Shown one piece after another: positions 16,379 through 25,528 of a DNA stretch of 64,000 nt (positions are counted from its first letter, which is position 1; each line of letters starts with the position of its first letter). This DNA is from Microbacterium proteolyticum. Lineage in GTDB: Bacteria; Actinomycetota; Actinomycetes; Actinomycetales; Microbacteriaceae. Below the pieces are notes generated by a model, which worked only from the letters and a program-made list of their open reading frames with translations, had not been told where the DNA came from and searched no databases. The position numbers were made by a program, and so were the translations under genes. The DNA lies in assembly GCF_029639405.1 (NCBI RefSeq), contig NZ_CP121274.1:3658001-3722000 (forward strand), written 5' to 3'.

Positions 16379-17767
16379 TCAGGAGTCGGCGAGCGCGCAG
16401 AGCCGTGTCGCCGGCTCCGCGAGTGTTGCCTCGAGCTCCCTACGCAGCTGTGCCCCCACCGTCTCGGGCATGAACCGCGCGGCGGCCCGACGCGCCCGCT
16501 CCGACGTCCGCGTCCAGCGGGCATCGTCGCCGAGGAGCGACACCACGGCCGCGGCGATCCCGGCGACGTCTCCCGCCGGGACGAGGATCCCGCCGTCGCC
16601 GATCACCTCGGCCGGCCCGTAGCGCACGTCGGTCGACACGACCGGCACACCTGCGGACAGCGCCTCGACGATCGCGAGCCCCTGCCCTTCGAACGCGCTG
16701 GTCGACAGGAACACGCGCGCCTTCGCCATCGCCGCGCGCACATCGTCGTCGTGACCGCGCAGACGGATCGCCTCGTCCAACCCGCGCTCGCGGATCATCG
16801 CGCGGAGGTGCTCGCGCAACGGGCCGTCGCCGTACACCTCCAGGCGGGCGCCCGGTCGCGATCGCACGACCTCCTCCCAGGCGCGGATGGCGAGGTCGAC
16901 GCGCTTCTGCTCGACCAGCCGGCACGCCATGACCACCACGTCGTCACGACGCCGTGACGGGACCCGGCGCGTACGGCGCGGCAGGATCGCCGAGGGCACC
17001 GTGGCGGAGCGCACCCGGTGCGGGAATCGCTCGTCGACCTCTCGCGCCTGGGCTCGGGTGGGCCAGAGCACCAGGTCGAAACCGTCGAGCGCGTCCAGCC
17101 ATCGTCGCCATCCCTCGTCGCGTACCGGCGCCGAGGCATCGGACGGGTGGGCGAGGTGGGAGTTGTGGACGGTGTGGACGATGCGCACCCGAGGGTCGCG
17201 CCACCGATCCAGCGTCTCTCCGACCTGCCGGGACTCGCAGATCACGACCAGGCGACGCTCGGCATCACCCGCCGCGTCGCGCAGGCCTTCGGCCACGTGC
17301 GAGAGCCATGCGACGTACAACGCCGCGAAGCCGGGAAGGACCCGGTCGCCCGCTCCCCCGTGCACCACCACGTTCGCCTTGGACAGGTGCCAGGCCGCGT
17401 CGGCGATGACCGGGAGCGACACGACGAGCGCACCGCGGTCGTCGCGGACCTCGCGGTAGGCCACGCCCGGCGTCGGTCCACCGGGGAAGGCCCGTGCGCG
17501 CAGCCAGCTCGGATCCCGAACGGCCTCGTCGAAGAGATTGCGCATCGTGAAGGATCCCGCCGGCACCCCGTGCGCGTGCGCGTACTCGACGGCGCGCTCG
17601 CGGTCGCCCGACGAACCGACGTCCAGGGTGAGGAGCAGGGGATGCCGCGCGCCCGCGCTGCGCAGGGTGAGCAGCCGCGAGAGCACCGCCACCGCGTAGC
17701 CCCCGTCGCGTTCGGGCGCGAATCGGCTGGTGAGTACCACTGCGTCGGCGTCGAGCTGTCCGGTCAT
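16379..17767 (-). CDS. GT4-type glycosyltransferase
   Basis: The 462-residue retaining glycosyltransferase has the GT-B fold of family 4, resembling poly(glycerol-phosphate) glucosyltransferases such as TagE. The N-domain starts VVLTSRFAPERDGGYAVAVL. The C-domain holds ACRLVEQKRVDLAIRAWEEVV, then GDGPLREHLRAMI and the donor-binding STSAFEGQGLAIVEALSAGVPVVSTDV, which contains the E-x7-E element. It probably glycosylates a cell-wall polymer such as a teichoic acid at the cytosolic face (inference from similarity). It stands alone between two terminator-like hairpins. Confidence 0.85.
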   Translation of the reverse strand: MTGQLDADAVVLTSRFAPERDGGYAVAVLSRLLTLRSAGARHPLLLTLDVGSSGDRERAVEYAHAHGVPAGSFTMRNLFDEAVRDPSWLRARAFPGGPTPGVAYREVRDDRGALVVSLPVIADAAWHLSKANVVVHGGAGDRVLPGFAALYVAWLSHVAEGLRDAAGDAERRLVVICESRQVGETLDRWRDPRVRIVHTVHNSHLAHPSDASAPVRDEGWRRWLDALDGFDLVLWPTRAQAREVDERFPHRVRSATVPSAILPRRTRRVPSRRRDDVVVMACRLVEQKRVDLAIRAWEEVVRSRPGARLEVYGDGPLREHLRAMIRERGLDEAIRLRGHDDDVRAAMAKARVFLSTSAFEGQGLAIVEALSAGVPVVSTDVRYGPAEVIGDGGILVPAGDVAGIAAAVVSLLGDDARWTRTSERARRAAARFMPETVGAQLRRELEATLAEPATRLCALADS

Positions 17768-17864
17768 GGCGGTCTCCTGGGGGTCGGGGGAACGGACTCC
17801 GACGGTACGGATCGGGCACTCTCCCCCGGCTAAGCGATCCTATGAACGGGCTGGGAACGTCGAA

Positions 17865-17905
17865 GGGGCCGTGGGACGGGAGTAGCTGCCCCGTTCCACG
17901 GCCCC
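17865..17905 (-). terminator. Hairpin after the beta-helix lipoprotein gene
   Basis: GGGGCCGTGG (17865-17874) pairs with CCACGGCCCC (17896-17905), with a further inner ACGGG/CCCGT pairing. It lies 10 bases past the stop at 17916 on the minus strand. Confidence 0.6.
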
Positions 17906-17915
17906 GCGCGGTCGT

Positions 17916-19490
17916 TCAGGGGCGGCCGCCGCCCATCCCTCCTCCCATCCCGCCGGACACGGCCTGACCGGCCGCCACCGTCGTCGCCGTGCCGTCCACC
18001 GTCACGGTGTACGACTGACCGGAGCTGATCGCGGCGGACGAGAACACCACCGTCTGGAAGTCCTTCACACCGGTGTAGGACGCGATCACCGCGCCCGTGG
18101 CATCCGTGATCTGGATCGACGAGCCGTCGGAGCCGTCGACCGCGGCGGCGAGCCAGCCCTGCGCCGACGACGTCTCCGGGGATTCGGCCATGCCGCTGCT
18201 GCCGATCGCCACGAGCGTGCCGCCGGAGACCGTGATGCCGCCGTTGGAGTCGAGCGCGCCGTTGCCGTTCGAGGTCGGGCCGTAGACCGTGACCTCGCCC
18301 CCGGTCATCGAGATCGTGCCGTTGGAGTCCAGCCCGTCGCCGTCGGCGTCGATCCGCAGGGTTCCTCCCGAGATGGTGAGCGTCTCGCCGGAGTCCTGCA
18401 TGCCTCCGCCTCCGCCCATGCCGCCACCGCCCGACGTCGAGTTCCCGGACGCGTTCACGCCGTCGTCCGACGAGGTCACGCTCGTCGCTCCGCCGGCGAT
18501 GCGGATGTCGGCCGACTCGATTCCCTCGTACGAGCGGGTGATGTCGATCTGTCCGCCGGCGATGGCCAGAGCCGTTTCGGAATGGATGCCGTCGTCGTCG
18601 GTCGCGAGAGTGATCGCGCCGCCGGTGACGACGGCGTCGGTCTGCGCGTCGATGCCGTCGTCGCCCGCGGTCGCGTCGATGGTGCCCCCGGCGATCCAGA
18701 CGTATCCCTGCGTGGCGTCGTCGGTCTGATCGCTCTTGAGCGCATCGCCGCCCGCGGTGATCGAGACGGCTCCGTCCTTCACCACCAGCGAGTCCTTGCC
18801 GCGGAGACCGTCGTCGGCGGCATCCACGGTGATCGTGCCGCCGATGATCGCGAGGTCGTCGGTGGCGGAGATCCCGTCGTTGCCCGAGTCGGTGACCGTG
18901 AGCGACCCCGAGCCCGAGATCGTCAGGTCGGTGTCGGCGTAGATCGCCGCGCTCGCGTCGGCGTCGGCCGAGCTCGCCCCCGTGATCGTGTTCGTCGAAC
19001 CCGCCGCGAGATTCACGGCCACGTCGTCGGCGGAGACCACGTGGATCGCCGAGCCGTCGGCGTTCGTCACGGTCGCGCCGTCGAGCACGAGGACGACGAG
19101 CGCGTCCTCGGGCGCGTCCACGACCACCTGACCGTCGAGGGTGCCGCTCAGGCGGTAGACGCCGGCGGCGGAGATCGTCACGGTCGACCCGTCGACGGCG
19201 ACCGCCGACGAACTGCTCGTCGCGGTGGCACCGGAGAGGGTGACGTCGACGGCATCCGCGATGCTCCATTCGTCGTCCTTCACGACCGTTCCGTCGGCGT
19301 TCGCCGCGAGAAGGTCGGCGGCCGCCGCGGGGATGGTCGAGTCCACCTCGGCGATGGTCTCGGTAGTGGTCTGCGACGTCGAGGTCGACGTGTCGGTCGA
19401 GGACCCCGGTTGAGCGGTGACGGCGCACCCGGCGAGGACGAGGCCGGCCACGGCCAGCGGGAGGGCGAAGGGGATCAGGCGGCGGCGCAT
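17916..19490 (-). CDS. Carbohydrate-binding-domain (DUF4353-like) beta-helix lipoprotein
   Basis: The 524-residue protein has a basic start, a hydrophobic stretch and lipobox LAGC, giving a membrane-anchored lipoprotein. The body is a long series of 20-25-residue Gly/Asp/Thr-rich repeats (DDGLRGKDSLVV, GDDGIDAQTDAVVTGG, DDDGIHSETALAIAGG and similar). These build a right-handed beta-helix as in Cthe_2159-type carbohydrate-binding, Ca-binding proteins. It contains a Gly/Met-rich insertion and ends in GGMGGGMGGGRP. Asp-rich turns suggest calcium binding. The ATG overlaps the end of the VTC gene by 16 bases, so both are in one operon. A surface adhesin role is inferred. Confidence 0.8.
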   Translation of the reverse strand: MRRRLIPFALPLAVAGLVLAGCAVTAQPGSSTDTSTSTSQTTTETIAEVDSTIPAAAADLLAANADGTVVKDDEWSIADAVDVTLSGATATSSSSAVAVDGSTVTISAAGVYRLSGTLDGQVVVDAPEDALVVLVLDGATVTNADGSAIHVVSADDVAVNLAAGSTNTITGASSADADASAAIYADTDLTISGSGSLTVTDSGNDGISATDDLAIIGGTITVDAADDGLRGKDSLVVKDGAVSITAGGDALKSDQTDDATQGYVWIAGGTIDATAGDDGIDAQTDAVVTGGAITLATDDDGIHSETALAIAGGQIDITRSYEGIESADIRIAGGATSVTSSDDGVNASGNSTSGGGGMGGGGGMQDSGETLTISGGTLRIDADGDGLDSNGTISMTGGEVTVYGPTSNGNGALDSNGGITVSGGTLVAIGSSGMAESPETSSAQGWLAAAVDGSDGSSIQITDATGAVIASYTGVKDFQTVVFSSAAISSGQSYTVTVDGTATTVAAGQAVSGGMGGGMGGGRP

Positions 19491-20320
19491 GGCGCGTCCT
19501 TTCGGTCGGGGTCGGGAGTGGGGACGGCGGAGGCGAGGGGACCCGCGAGCACCCTCGCCCAGCGATTGCGGGGCAGATCCTGATGCAGGGCGGCGAGGCC
19601 CGTGGCGTACTTGCTGATACGCGCCGGCCGGTGACCCGCGCGCCACAGCGCACGGTCGAGGCGTCCGGCGCGCCCCGGCGACTTGGTCTCCACGATCGCG
19701 AAGCGGGGCAGGGTGAACCCGCCGCCGATCGCATCGATCCACTCGAGGTCGAGGTCGACGGTGGCCCGGGAGGACGGCGCTCCCCCGTCACCGGGCAGGA
19801 GCAGGGTCGCTCGCCGGTATCGGGTCTGAAGGCGGGAGTCGAGGTCGTCGGCGCGCGTGGCGGGGATGCCGATGGCATCCAGGGCGAGAGCGACCTCGTC
19901 GCGCGCCGCCGCCGTGAGACGGTCGGGCACGGCCGCCGGGTAGGCGTCGCGATCCTTCTGCGTCGCGCCCCGCGCTCCCCGCGTCTTCATCTCGAGGAAC
20001 GTCGACCCGGTGTCCAGGTACGAACGCGTGCGCAGCTTGAACCGCCGCCGGCGCCCGTGCGCGGCGAGCCGGAAACTGAGCAGGTCGGGGGTGTCGAAGT
20101 ACACCGACCGGTACGCCATCTCGCGCCGGGCGTCGATCTCGAGAACCCGCGGCGCGTCCGCCCTCCGACCGAGCTCCTCGAGCAGCTCCCCCGCGGCGGC
20201 GAGGGGCACGAGGTACTTGCGATCCACGCGCGTGAGCAGAGCGGCATCCTCGGTGAGTTCTTCGAGCGACACCGGCGGCAGGACATCCAGCGCAGCGCCG
20301 ACGCGCTCTCGGGCGCTCAT
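19475..20320 (-). CDS. VTC-domain (polyphosphate polymerase-like) protein
   Basis: The 281-residue protein has a VTC domain of the triphosphate-tunnel metalloenzyme type. Visible family features are the RVDRKYLVPL start, the YRSVYFDTPDLLSFR block, RFKLRTRSYLDTG, the FLEMKTRG strand and FAIVETKSPG, which supply Arg, Lys and Glu residues pointing into the tunnel. In yeast the domain makes polyphosphate from ATP. Bacterial versions are often paired with DUF4956 membrane proteins, as here, but their reaction is not settled. Coupled to the upstream DUF4956 gene by ATGA. Confidence 0.85.
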   Translation of the reverse strand: MSARERVGAALDVLPPVSLEELTEDAALLTRVDRKYLVPLAAAGELLEELGRRADAPRVLEIDARREMAYRSVYFDTPDLLSFRLAAHGRRRRFKLRTRSYLDTGSTFLEMKTRGARGATQKDRDAYPAAVPDRLTAAARDEVALALDAIGIPATRADDLDSRLQTRYRRATLLLPGDGGAPSSRATVDLDLEWIDAIGGGFTLPRFAIVETKSPGRAGRLDRALWRAGHRPARISKYATGLAALHQDLPRNRWARVLAGPLASAVPTPDPDRKDAPCAAA

Positions 20321-20970
20321 CGCCCGCCGCCGAGGAGGTCGGCGAAGCCGGTGTCGGCGGGCGCCGCCGCCCGCACCTCGGAGCCCAGTGCGGGATCCAC
20401 CCGCGACGCGACGGGAGTCCCGGCGGGGCGCACCCGGTACCGCACGTCCACGAGCGTGGTGTCATCCACGAGATCCAGCTGCTGCACCGTCAGCGCGGTC
20501 ACTTCGCCTCCGAGCAGACGACCGAGCTCCGCCCGCAGCTCCGCCTCATCGGCGATCGCCCGGTCCAGGTGCACCGTCTGGTGCCGCGCGCGCGACAGCA
20601 GACGCGGGTGGTCGGCGATCGCCAGGACGGCGACGATCAGTCCCACCAACAGCAACGGGGTCGCCAAGTCGGTGTGGGGCAGTCCGCAGATGAGGCCGAT
20701 CGCCAGAGCCGCGAAATAGTAGGCGACCTCGCGCTGGCTGATCTCGCTCGAGCGCAACCGGATGATCGACAGCACCCCGAAGAGCCCCAGTCCGAGGCCC
20801 AGCGCGACCTCGGCCGTGCCGAGCACGGACGCGACGGCGAGCACGCCCACGTTCACCCCGAGGAACGCGACCACGAGGTCGCGACGGCGGTGGCGATGGA
20901 AGTACACGGCGCTGAGGACGACGGCGGCGACGAGATCGGTCGCCGCCAGCAGAAGGGCGGTGGTGGTCAT
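20317..20970 (-). CDS. DUF4956 membrane protein
   Basis: The 217-residue protein has four or so N-terminal membrane helices and the DUF4956 signature GLFGVLSIIRLRSSEISQRE followed by YYFAALAIGLICGL. The C-terminal part is soluble. DUF4956 genes recur beside VTC-domain genes, as in this operon, suggesting the two form a membrane complex. Function is otherwise unknown. ATG 20970 is just downstream of the GT2 gene's end, overlapping its stop by ATGA. Confidence 0.85.
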   Translation of the reverse strand: MTTTALLLAATDLVAAVVLSAVYFHRHRRRDLVVAFLGVNVGVLAVASVLGTAEVALGLGLGLFGVLSIIRLRSSEISQREVAYYFAALAIGLICGLPHTDLATPLLLVGLIVAVLAIADHPRLLSRARHQTVHLDRAIADEAELRAELGRLLGGEVTALTVQQLDLVDDTTLVDVRYRVRPAGTPVASRVDPALGSEVRAAAPADTGFADLLGGGR

Positions 20971-22097
20971 CGGATTCTCCCTGTGATGGGTGTGGTGGTC
21001 ATGGCATCCGGATCCGCGGTCACGAGGGGGGCCGTGTCGGCGCGGACGGTGCGGGCGGGCGGCGCGGCATCCGCGCGGGGGAAGACGAGCGCGCGTTGCA
21101 CGCCGTAGCTCAAGACGAAGAGGACGCCCTCGGTGACGACCTTCGCCGGAAGCAGGGCGAGCCCGTTCTCGGTGAGGAAGGACATCCACGCGATGTTCGA
21201 GGCCAGGAGCGCCAGCGCCAGCACGCCGTAACGGACGGCCTGACCCGTCACCGCCTGGTCACGGGCGCGGAAGACCACGCGGCGGTTGACGACGAAGTTC
21301 ACGGTCGCCGAGAGGATGCGGGCGGCGACGATCGAGGGCACCAGCCACCCCGTCACGAGGTCGAGGACGAAGAGGGCGATCGTGTCGACGACGAACGCCG
21401 CGAGCGACGACGAGGCGAACAGCAGCACCGGCATCAGCACCCGCAGCGAATCCCGCACGGGACGGAAGTGGCTGGAGGCGTTGCGCGCGAGATACACCGT
21501 CGCGATCGGCACCTCCCGCACCGCCACCCCGTCGGGCGCCAGACGCAGGAGCACCCGTTGCTCGTACTCGAACCCTTCCCCCGGGATGCCGAGGACCCAG
21601 GGGATCCGGTCGGCGGGGATGCCGCGCAGGCCCGTCTGCGTGTCGGTCACGCGGCGCCCCGTGGCGACGCGGAACAGGCTCCGCGCGACCGCGTTGCCGA
21701 CCCGGCTGCGCAGCGGCACGTCGCCGCCGAAATCCCGGACCCCGAGGACGAGCGCACTTCGACCGCGCCCGGCGTCCTCGCGAAGCGCGTCGGCCACGCG
21801 GAGCACGTCGGACGGCGTGTGCTGGCCGTCGGCGTCGGCCGTGACGACATCGGCATCCGGGAAGTGGACGGCGATGTCGGCCAGCCCGGTCTTCAGGGCC
21901 GCGCCCTTGCCGCGATTGGCCTCGTGCGTCACGACGCGGGCGCCCGCCTCCCGCGCGCCCGCGAACACCTCGGCGAACGCCGGGCCGCTCCCGTCGTCGA
22001 CGACGAGGACGTCGAGATCGGGATCGGCGCGCCGCAGATCGGCGACCAGTCCGGGGAGCGCGGGGCCGGGCTCGAAGGCGGGGATCAGGACGAACAC
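20967..22097 (-). CDS. Fusion of GT2 glycosyltransferase with GtrA-like flippase domain
   Basis: The protein has 376 residues. The N-terminal ~220 are a family 2 glycosyltransferase resembling dolichol-phosphate mannose synthases: FVLIPAFEPG, VVDDGSG, EANRGKGAALKTGL, the metal-binding TADADGQHT and the TDTQTGLRGI segment. The C-terminal ~140 residues are a four-helix GtrA-like domain (AAFVVDTIALFVL, SATVNFVVNRRVVF). The combination suggests making a polyprenyl-phosphate-linked sugar and moving it across the membrane for modification of a surface polymer. The GTG start lies 3 bases after the stop of the phosphodiester glycosidase gene. Confidence 0.87.
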   Translation of the reverse strand: MFVLIPAFEPGPALPGLVADLRRADPDLDVLVVDDGSGPAFAEVFAGAREAGARVVTHEANRGKGAALKTGLADIAVHFPDADVVTADADGQHTPSDVLRVADALREDAGRGRSALVLGVRDFGGDVPLRSRVGNAVARSLFRVATGRRVTDTQTGLRGIPADRIPWVLGIPGEGFEYEQRVLLRLAPDGVAVREVPIATVYLARNASSHFRPVRDSLRVLMPVLLFASSSLAAFVVDTIALFVLDLVTGWLVPSIVAARILSATVNFVVNRRVVFRARDQAVTGQAVRYGVLALALLASNIAWMSFLTENGLALLPAKVVTEGVLFVLSYGVQRALVFPRADAAPPARTVRADTAPLVTADPDAMTTTPITGRIR

Positions 22098-22100
22098 CGG

Positions 22101-23174
22101 TCAGCCCGCCACGTACAGGATGTCGCTCGTGCCGCGCTCGCCGCCGTTGGACGGGGAGTTGACGACCCTGCCGTTGAAGTACATCGTCGAGCTTCCGCCG
22201 CCGTCGAGGTTGTAGGCCGTCGTGGCGCCCAGCGAGATCAGGATGTCGGCGAGCTCGGGGAGCGTGACGCCGTCGCTGTAGCCGGACTGACGGCCGTCGA
22301 CGACGACGAACACGAGGTCGTTATCGCCCCGCACACCGATGGCCGTGCGCGGCTGATCCCCCTGGATCGAGTGGTTGCCGACGTTCGTGTCGATCTCCAC
22401 GGAGTCGATCCCCGCCACCGCCGTGCCGTTCTCGACGATCGCCGGACCGAAGCTGAGGGTGTTCCACACCCCGGCCGCGACGAGGGCGTCGGCGGAGGTC
22501 TGCGTCTCGTCGTAGACCTCGACGTGCCCGTCGAGGAAGAACGCGAGCCCCTGACGTGCGGGCTCGTCGCGGTAGACCACGCCGTTGCGGATCTCGATCC
22601 CCGTCGAGCGGAACCCGTAGTAGTCGCCGTTGACGGCGAACACGGCGCCGTGCGCCTCGGCGATCTCGCTCGTGGTCTGGATGATGTTCTCGCCGAACTG
22701 GTCGTCGGCGAAGGCCGAGCGCAGGGCCGTGGCATCCCCCAGGGTCACCTCGGCCACGTAGTAGGTGAGCGCCGACGAACCCGACCCGGTCGAGACGGTG
22801 GAGAGGGCGATGGATGTCGCGCCGTCGCTGAACGAGGTGTCGGTCAGCGTGGTCTCGGCCGAGGCCGTCGCGGTCGCGGCGGCGTCCGCGGCCGCGCTCG
22901 CCGCGGAGCTGACGTGCTCGGCCTCGTAGGACGAGACGTCGGCGACCTGGACGTGCGGGATGAGGAACCGGTCGGCCGCCCACCACGCTCCGCCACCGAC
23001 GGCGACGAGCGCCGCCGCACCGCCCAGGAGGACGGTGCGCCGGGTGACGACGCGGCCGCCGGCCCGCTGCCGACCGCCGGGGGCGTCGGGGGCCGGCGTC
23101 GACGGGTCGGGCGAGGTGCCCGGAGCGGGCTCTCGATCGCCCGGGGATCCGGGAAAGCGGGGTGCGTTGTCCAT
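22101..23174 (-). CDS. Membrane-anchored phosphodiester glycosidase (NAGPA/DUF2233) family protein
   Basis: The 357-residue protein has a Pro/Gly-rich cytosolic tail, RRTVLLGGAAALVAVGG as signal-anchor (twin Arg, so Tat is possible), an Ala/Ser linker, and a C-terminal phosphodiester glycosidase domain. Landmarks are VFAVNGDYYGFRSTG, RTAIGVRGDNDLVFVVVDGR and YNLDGGGSSTMYFNG. The family includes the uncovering enzyme for mannose-6-phosphate and bacterial enzymes cutting sugar-phosphodiesters, so a wall polymer is a likely substrate. It is the first gene of a five-gene operon with the GT2-GtrA fusion, DUF4956, VTC and beta-helix genes. Confidence 0.85.
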   Translation of the reverse strand: MDNAPRFPGSPGDREPAPGTSPDPSTPAPDAPGGRQRAGGRVVTRRTVLLGGAAALVAVGGGAWWAADRFLIPHVQVADVSSYEAEHVSSAASAAADAAATATASAETTLTDTSFSDGATSIALSTVSTGSGSSALTYYVAEVTLGDATALRSAFADDQFGENIIQTTSEIAEAHGAVFAVNGDYYGFRSTGIEIRNGVVYRDEPARQGLAFFLDGHVEVYDETQTSADALVAAGVWNTLSFGPAIVENGTAVAGIDSVEIDTNVGNHSIQGDQPRTAIGVRGDNDLVFVVVDGRQSGYSDGVTLPELADILISLGATTAYNLDGGGSSTMYFNGRVVNSPSNGGERGTSDILYVAG

Positions 23175-23239
23175 GCCCCCTGTCTACGGACGGGGAACTA
23201 ACCGGTCCCTCCCCGCTCCTCGGCGTGGGCTGTGGAACG

Positions 23240-24757
23240 CTATGCGTCCGCTGTGACGGGGGAGGACCGGAACGCGGGCAGCCGCACGGTGAAGCTCGTC
23301 TCCCCCGGTCGGCTCCGCACCGCGAGCGAACCGCCGTGCGCGAGCACGATCGCCTGCGCGATCGAGAGCCCGAGTCCCGTGCTCCCCGCGTCGCGATTGC
23401 GCGCCCGATCCCCCCGCGCGAAGCGCTCGAACAGGGTGTCGGCCACGACCGGGTCGATCCCGGGGCCGGTGTCGGTCACGCTCAGCACGGCCTCGTCGCC
23501 CTCGCGGCGGATCGAGGTCGTCACGACGGTCCCGGGCGGCGTGTGGGTGTGGGCGTTGCGCAGCAGATTCGCGACCACCTGGCGCAGCCGATCCTCGTCA
23601 CCCGGAACGGTCAGCGGGTCGTCCGACGCGACGTCCAGCCGCCACTCCCGCTCCCGGTCGACGGCCTGCGCGTCGCTGACGGCGTCGATCGCCAGCAGCG
23701 GCAGCTCGACGTCGTCCACCCGCAGCCGCTGGCCCGCGTCGAGCCGGGCGAGGAGCAGGAGGTCCTCGACGAGGGTCCCCATGCGCCGCGACTCCGACTC
23801 GATGCGCTCGAGCGAGCGCTGCTGCGTCGACGACATCGGTTCCGGCCCCGACAGCGTCAACTGCGCGTAGCCGCGGACGCTGGCCAGGGGCGTGCGCAGT
23901 TCGTGGCTGGCATCCGCGATGAATCGCCGCAGCTCGTTCTCGCTGTGCGCCCGCGCGGCGAGCGCGGCCTGCACGTGCCCGAGCAGGTCGTTCAGCGACG
24001 CGCCCACCCGTCCGACCTCGGTCCGAGTGTCGGTGTCGGCCTGGGCGACCCGGTCGGGGATGTCGACGTCGCCGCGACCGAGGGAGAGTCCCGACACGCG
24101 CTGCGCGACCGCGGCCACGCGGTCCAGGGGACGCAGGGCCCGGCGGACGAGGACGGACAGCCCCGCGATCGCCGCGAGCAGGGTCACCGCGCCCACCGCG
24201 ACGAGGATGGTCGTCAACGCGGTCGTCGTCGCGGCCGAATCGGCGAGCGAGATCCCCGAGAACACGGTCGATCCGTCCGAGTCCCGCGCCGCGACGCGGA
24301 ACGCCCCGAGGTCTTCGCCGAGGTCCGCCGTGACGGGCACCCCGTCGGTCGGGACGTCCGCCTGGAGGATCGCGACCTGGTCTGTCGAGAGGGTGACGAC
24401 CGTTCCGTCCGATTGCGTATAGCTGGAGGACTGGACGCTCCCGTCCGCGGCGACGACGAGCTGGAGCGAACCGACGCGCGGCGACGGCCCCCGTCCGCCC
24501 GACCCGCTCGTGCTGGAGGGGCTCGGGCCCGGTGCCGGAGACGCGCCGGCGTCGGTGCCGGAGAACTGTCCGTGTCCGCCGTCGCGCTGTCCTCCCACCA
24601 TCATCAGACCGCCCTGGACCTGCTCGTCGAGGCGGTCGTAGACGAAGGCGCGCAGCGCCGTGAGGGTGGCGACGCCCATGATCAGGAGGGCGATGGCAAC
24701 GAGGGCGCTCGCGCCGATCACGAGGGCCCTCTGCAGCGTCAGCGGCCGGCGGGTCAT
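23240..24757 (-). CDS. Sensor histidine kinase of an OmpR-type system
   Basis: The 505-residue kinase has a first membrane helix near residues 10-35, an extracellular domain of about 150 residues with a Ser/Pro/Gly-rich loop, a second helix near 185-210, a HAMP linker, an H-box (FIADASHELRTPLASVRGYAQL), an N-box (VVANLLRNAHTHTPPG) and G-boxes (VTDTGPGID, STGLGLSIAQAIV). The acidic extracellular region may sense cations or envelope state. Translation is coupled to the response regulator by ATGA. The domain order resembles TcrY/MprB-type actinobacterial kinases. It sits directly beside the envelope operon, its possible target. Confidence 0.92.
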   Translation of the reverse strand: MTRRPLTLQRALVIGASALVAIALLIMGVATLTALRAFVYDRLDEQVQGGLMMVGGQRDGGHGQFSGTDAGASPAPGPSPSSTSGSGGRGPSPRVGSLQLVVAADGSVQSSSYTQSDGTVVTLSTDQVAILQADVPTDGVPVTADLGEDLGAFRVAARDSDGSTVFSGISLADSAATTTALTTILVAVGAVTLLAAIAGLSVLVRRALRPLDRVAAVAQRVSGLSLGRGDVDIPDRVAQADTDTRTEVGRVGASLNDLLGHVQAALAARAHSENELRRFIADASHELRTPLASVRGYAQLTLSGPEPMSSTQQRSLERIESESRRMGTLVEDLLLLARLDAGQRLRVDDVELPLLAIDAVSDAQAVDREREWRLDVASDDPLTVPGDEDRLRQVVANLLRNAHTHTPPGTVVTTSIRREGDEAVLSVTDTGPGIDPVVADTLFERFARGDRARNRDAGSTGLGLSIAQAIVLAHGGSLAVRSRPGETSFTVRLPAFRSSPVTADA

Positions 24758-25488
24758 GAGGACTTGATGGTGTACCCGACACCGCGCACGGTGTGGATCA
24801 ACGGCTCTCCGAGCGCGTCGATCTTCCGCCGCAGATACGAGATGTAGATCTCCACCACCCCGCTGCTGCCGCCGAAGTCGTACCCCCACACGGTGTCGAG
24901 GATCTGCGTCTTGCTCACGACCCGGCGCGCGTTCTGCATGAGGTAGCGGAGCAGCTCGAATTCCTTCGCGGTGAGTTTGATGGCGACCCCGGCCCGCTGG
25001 ACCTCGTAGGCGTCCTCGTCGAGGGACAGGTCGCCCACCCGCAGGAGGCTGTCCGCCTCGGCCGCGGCGGCCACGTGACGACGGGCCATGCCGCGCAGGC
25101 GCAGCACGACCTCCTCGAGGTTGAAGGGCTTGGTGACGTAGTCGTCGCCGCCGGCCGCGATCCCGGCGATGCGGTCCTCCACGGCATCCTTCGCGGTGAG
25201 GAAGAGCACGGGCACGTCGTTGCCGCCGGCGCGGACACGGGTGAGCAGCTCGACGCCGTCGATACCGGGCATCATGACGTCGAGCACGAGCAGGTCGGGG
25301 TCGAACTCGCGGATGACGTCGAGCGCCTCCCGGCCGTTCGTGACCGCCCGCGCCTCCCACCCCTCGTTCGCCATCGCCATGCGCAGCAGTTCGCCGAGGT
25401 TGACCTCGTCGTCGACCACGAGGGCACGGATCGGTGATCCGTCGGGGCGGGTGAGCGGATGCCGTGCGATGACCATGGGGATCAGCAT
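24754..25488 (-). CDS. OmpR/PhoB-family response regulator
   Basis: The 244-residue protein has a receiver domain (VVDDEVNLGELLRMA, phospho-acceptor Asp in LLVLDVMMPGIDG, FLTAKD, then DDYVTKPF with the conserved Lys) and a C-terminal winged helix (LTAKEFELLRYLMQNARRVVSK, IYISYLRRKIDALG, TVRGVGYTIK). It pairs with the histidine kinase that follows. A GGAGAGG ribosome site precedes ATG 25488; an in-frame ATG at 25476 is an alternative start. Likely targets are nearby divergent or downstream genes, but no recognition repeat was identified. Confidence 0.94.
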   Translation of the reverse strand: MLIPMVIARHPLTRPDGSPIRALVVDDEVNLGELLRMAMANEGWEARAVTNGREALDVIREFDPDLLVLDVMMPGIDGVELLTRVRAGGNDVPVLFLTAKDAVEDRIAGIAAGGDDYVTKPFNLEEVVLRLRGMARRHVAAAAEADSLLRVGDLSLDEDAYEVQRAGVAIKLTAKEFELLRYLMQNARRVVSKTQILDTVWGYDFGGSSGVVEIYISYLRRKIDALGEPLIHTVRGVGYTIKSS

Positions 25489-25528
25489 GCCCTCTCCACG
25501 GGGGTGGGGCGAGCCGACCGCGCCGACA

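Noticed and set aside
21096..23201. 701-codon plus-strand frame opposite the GT2-GtrA and glycosidase genes
   Set aside because: Composition is shadow-like and both minus-strand genes have clear motifs.
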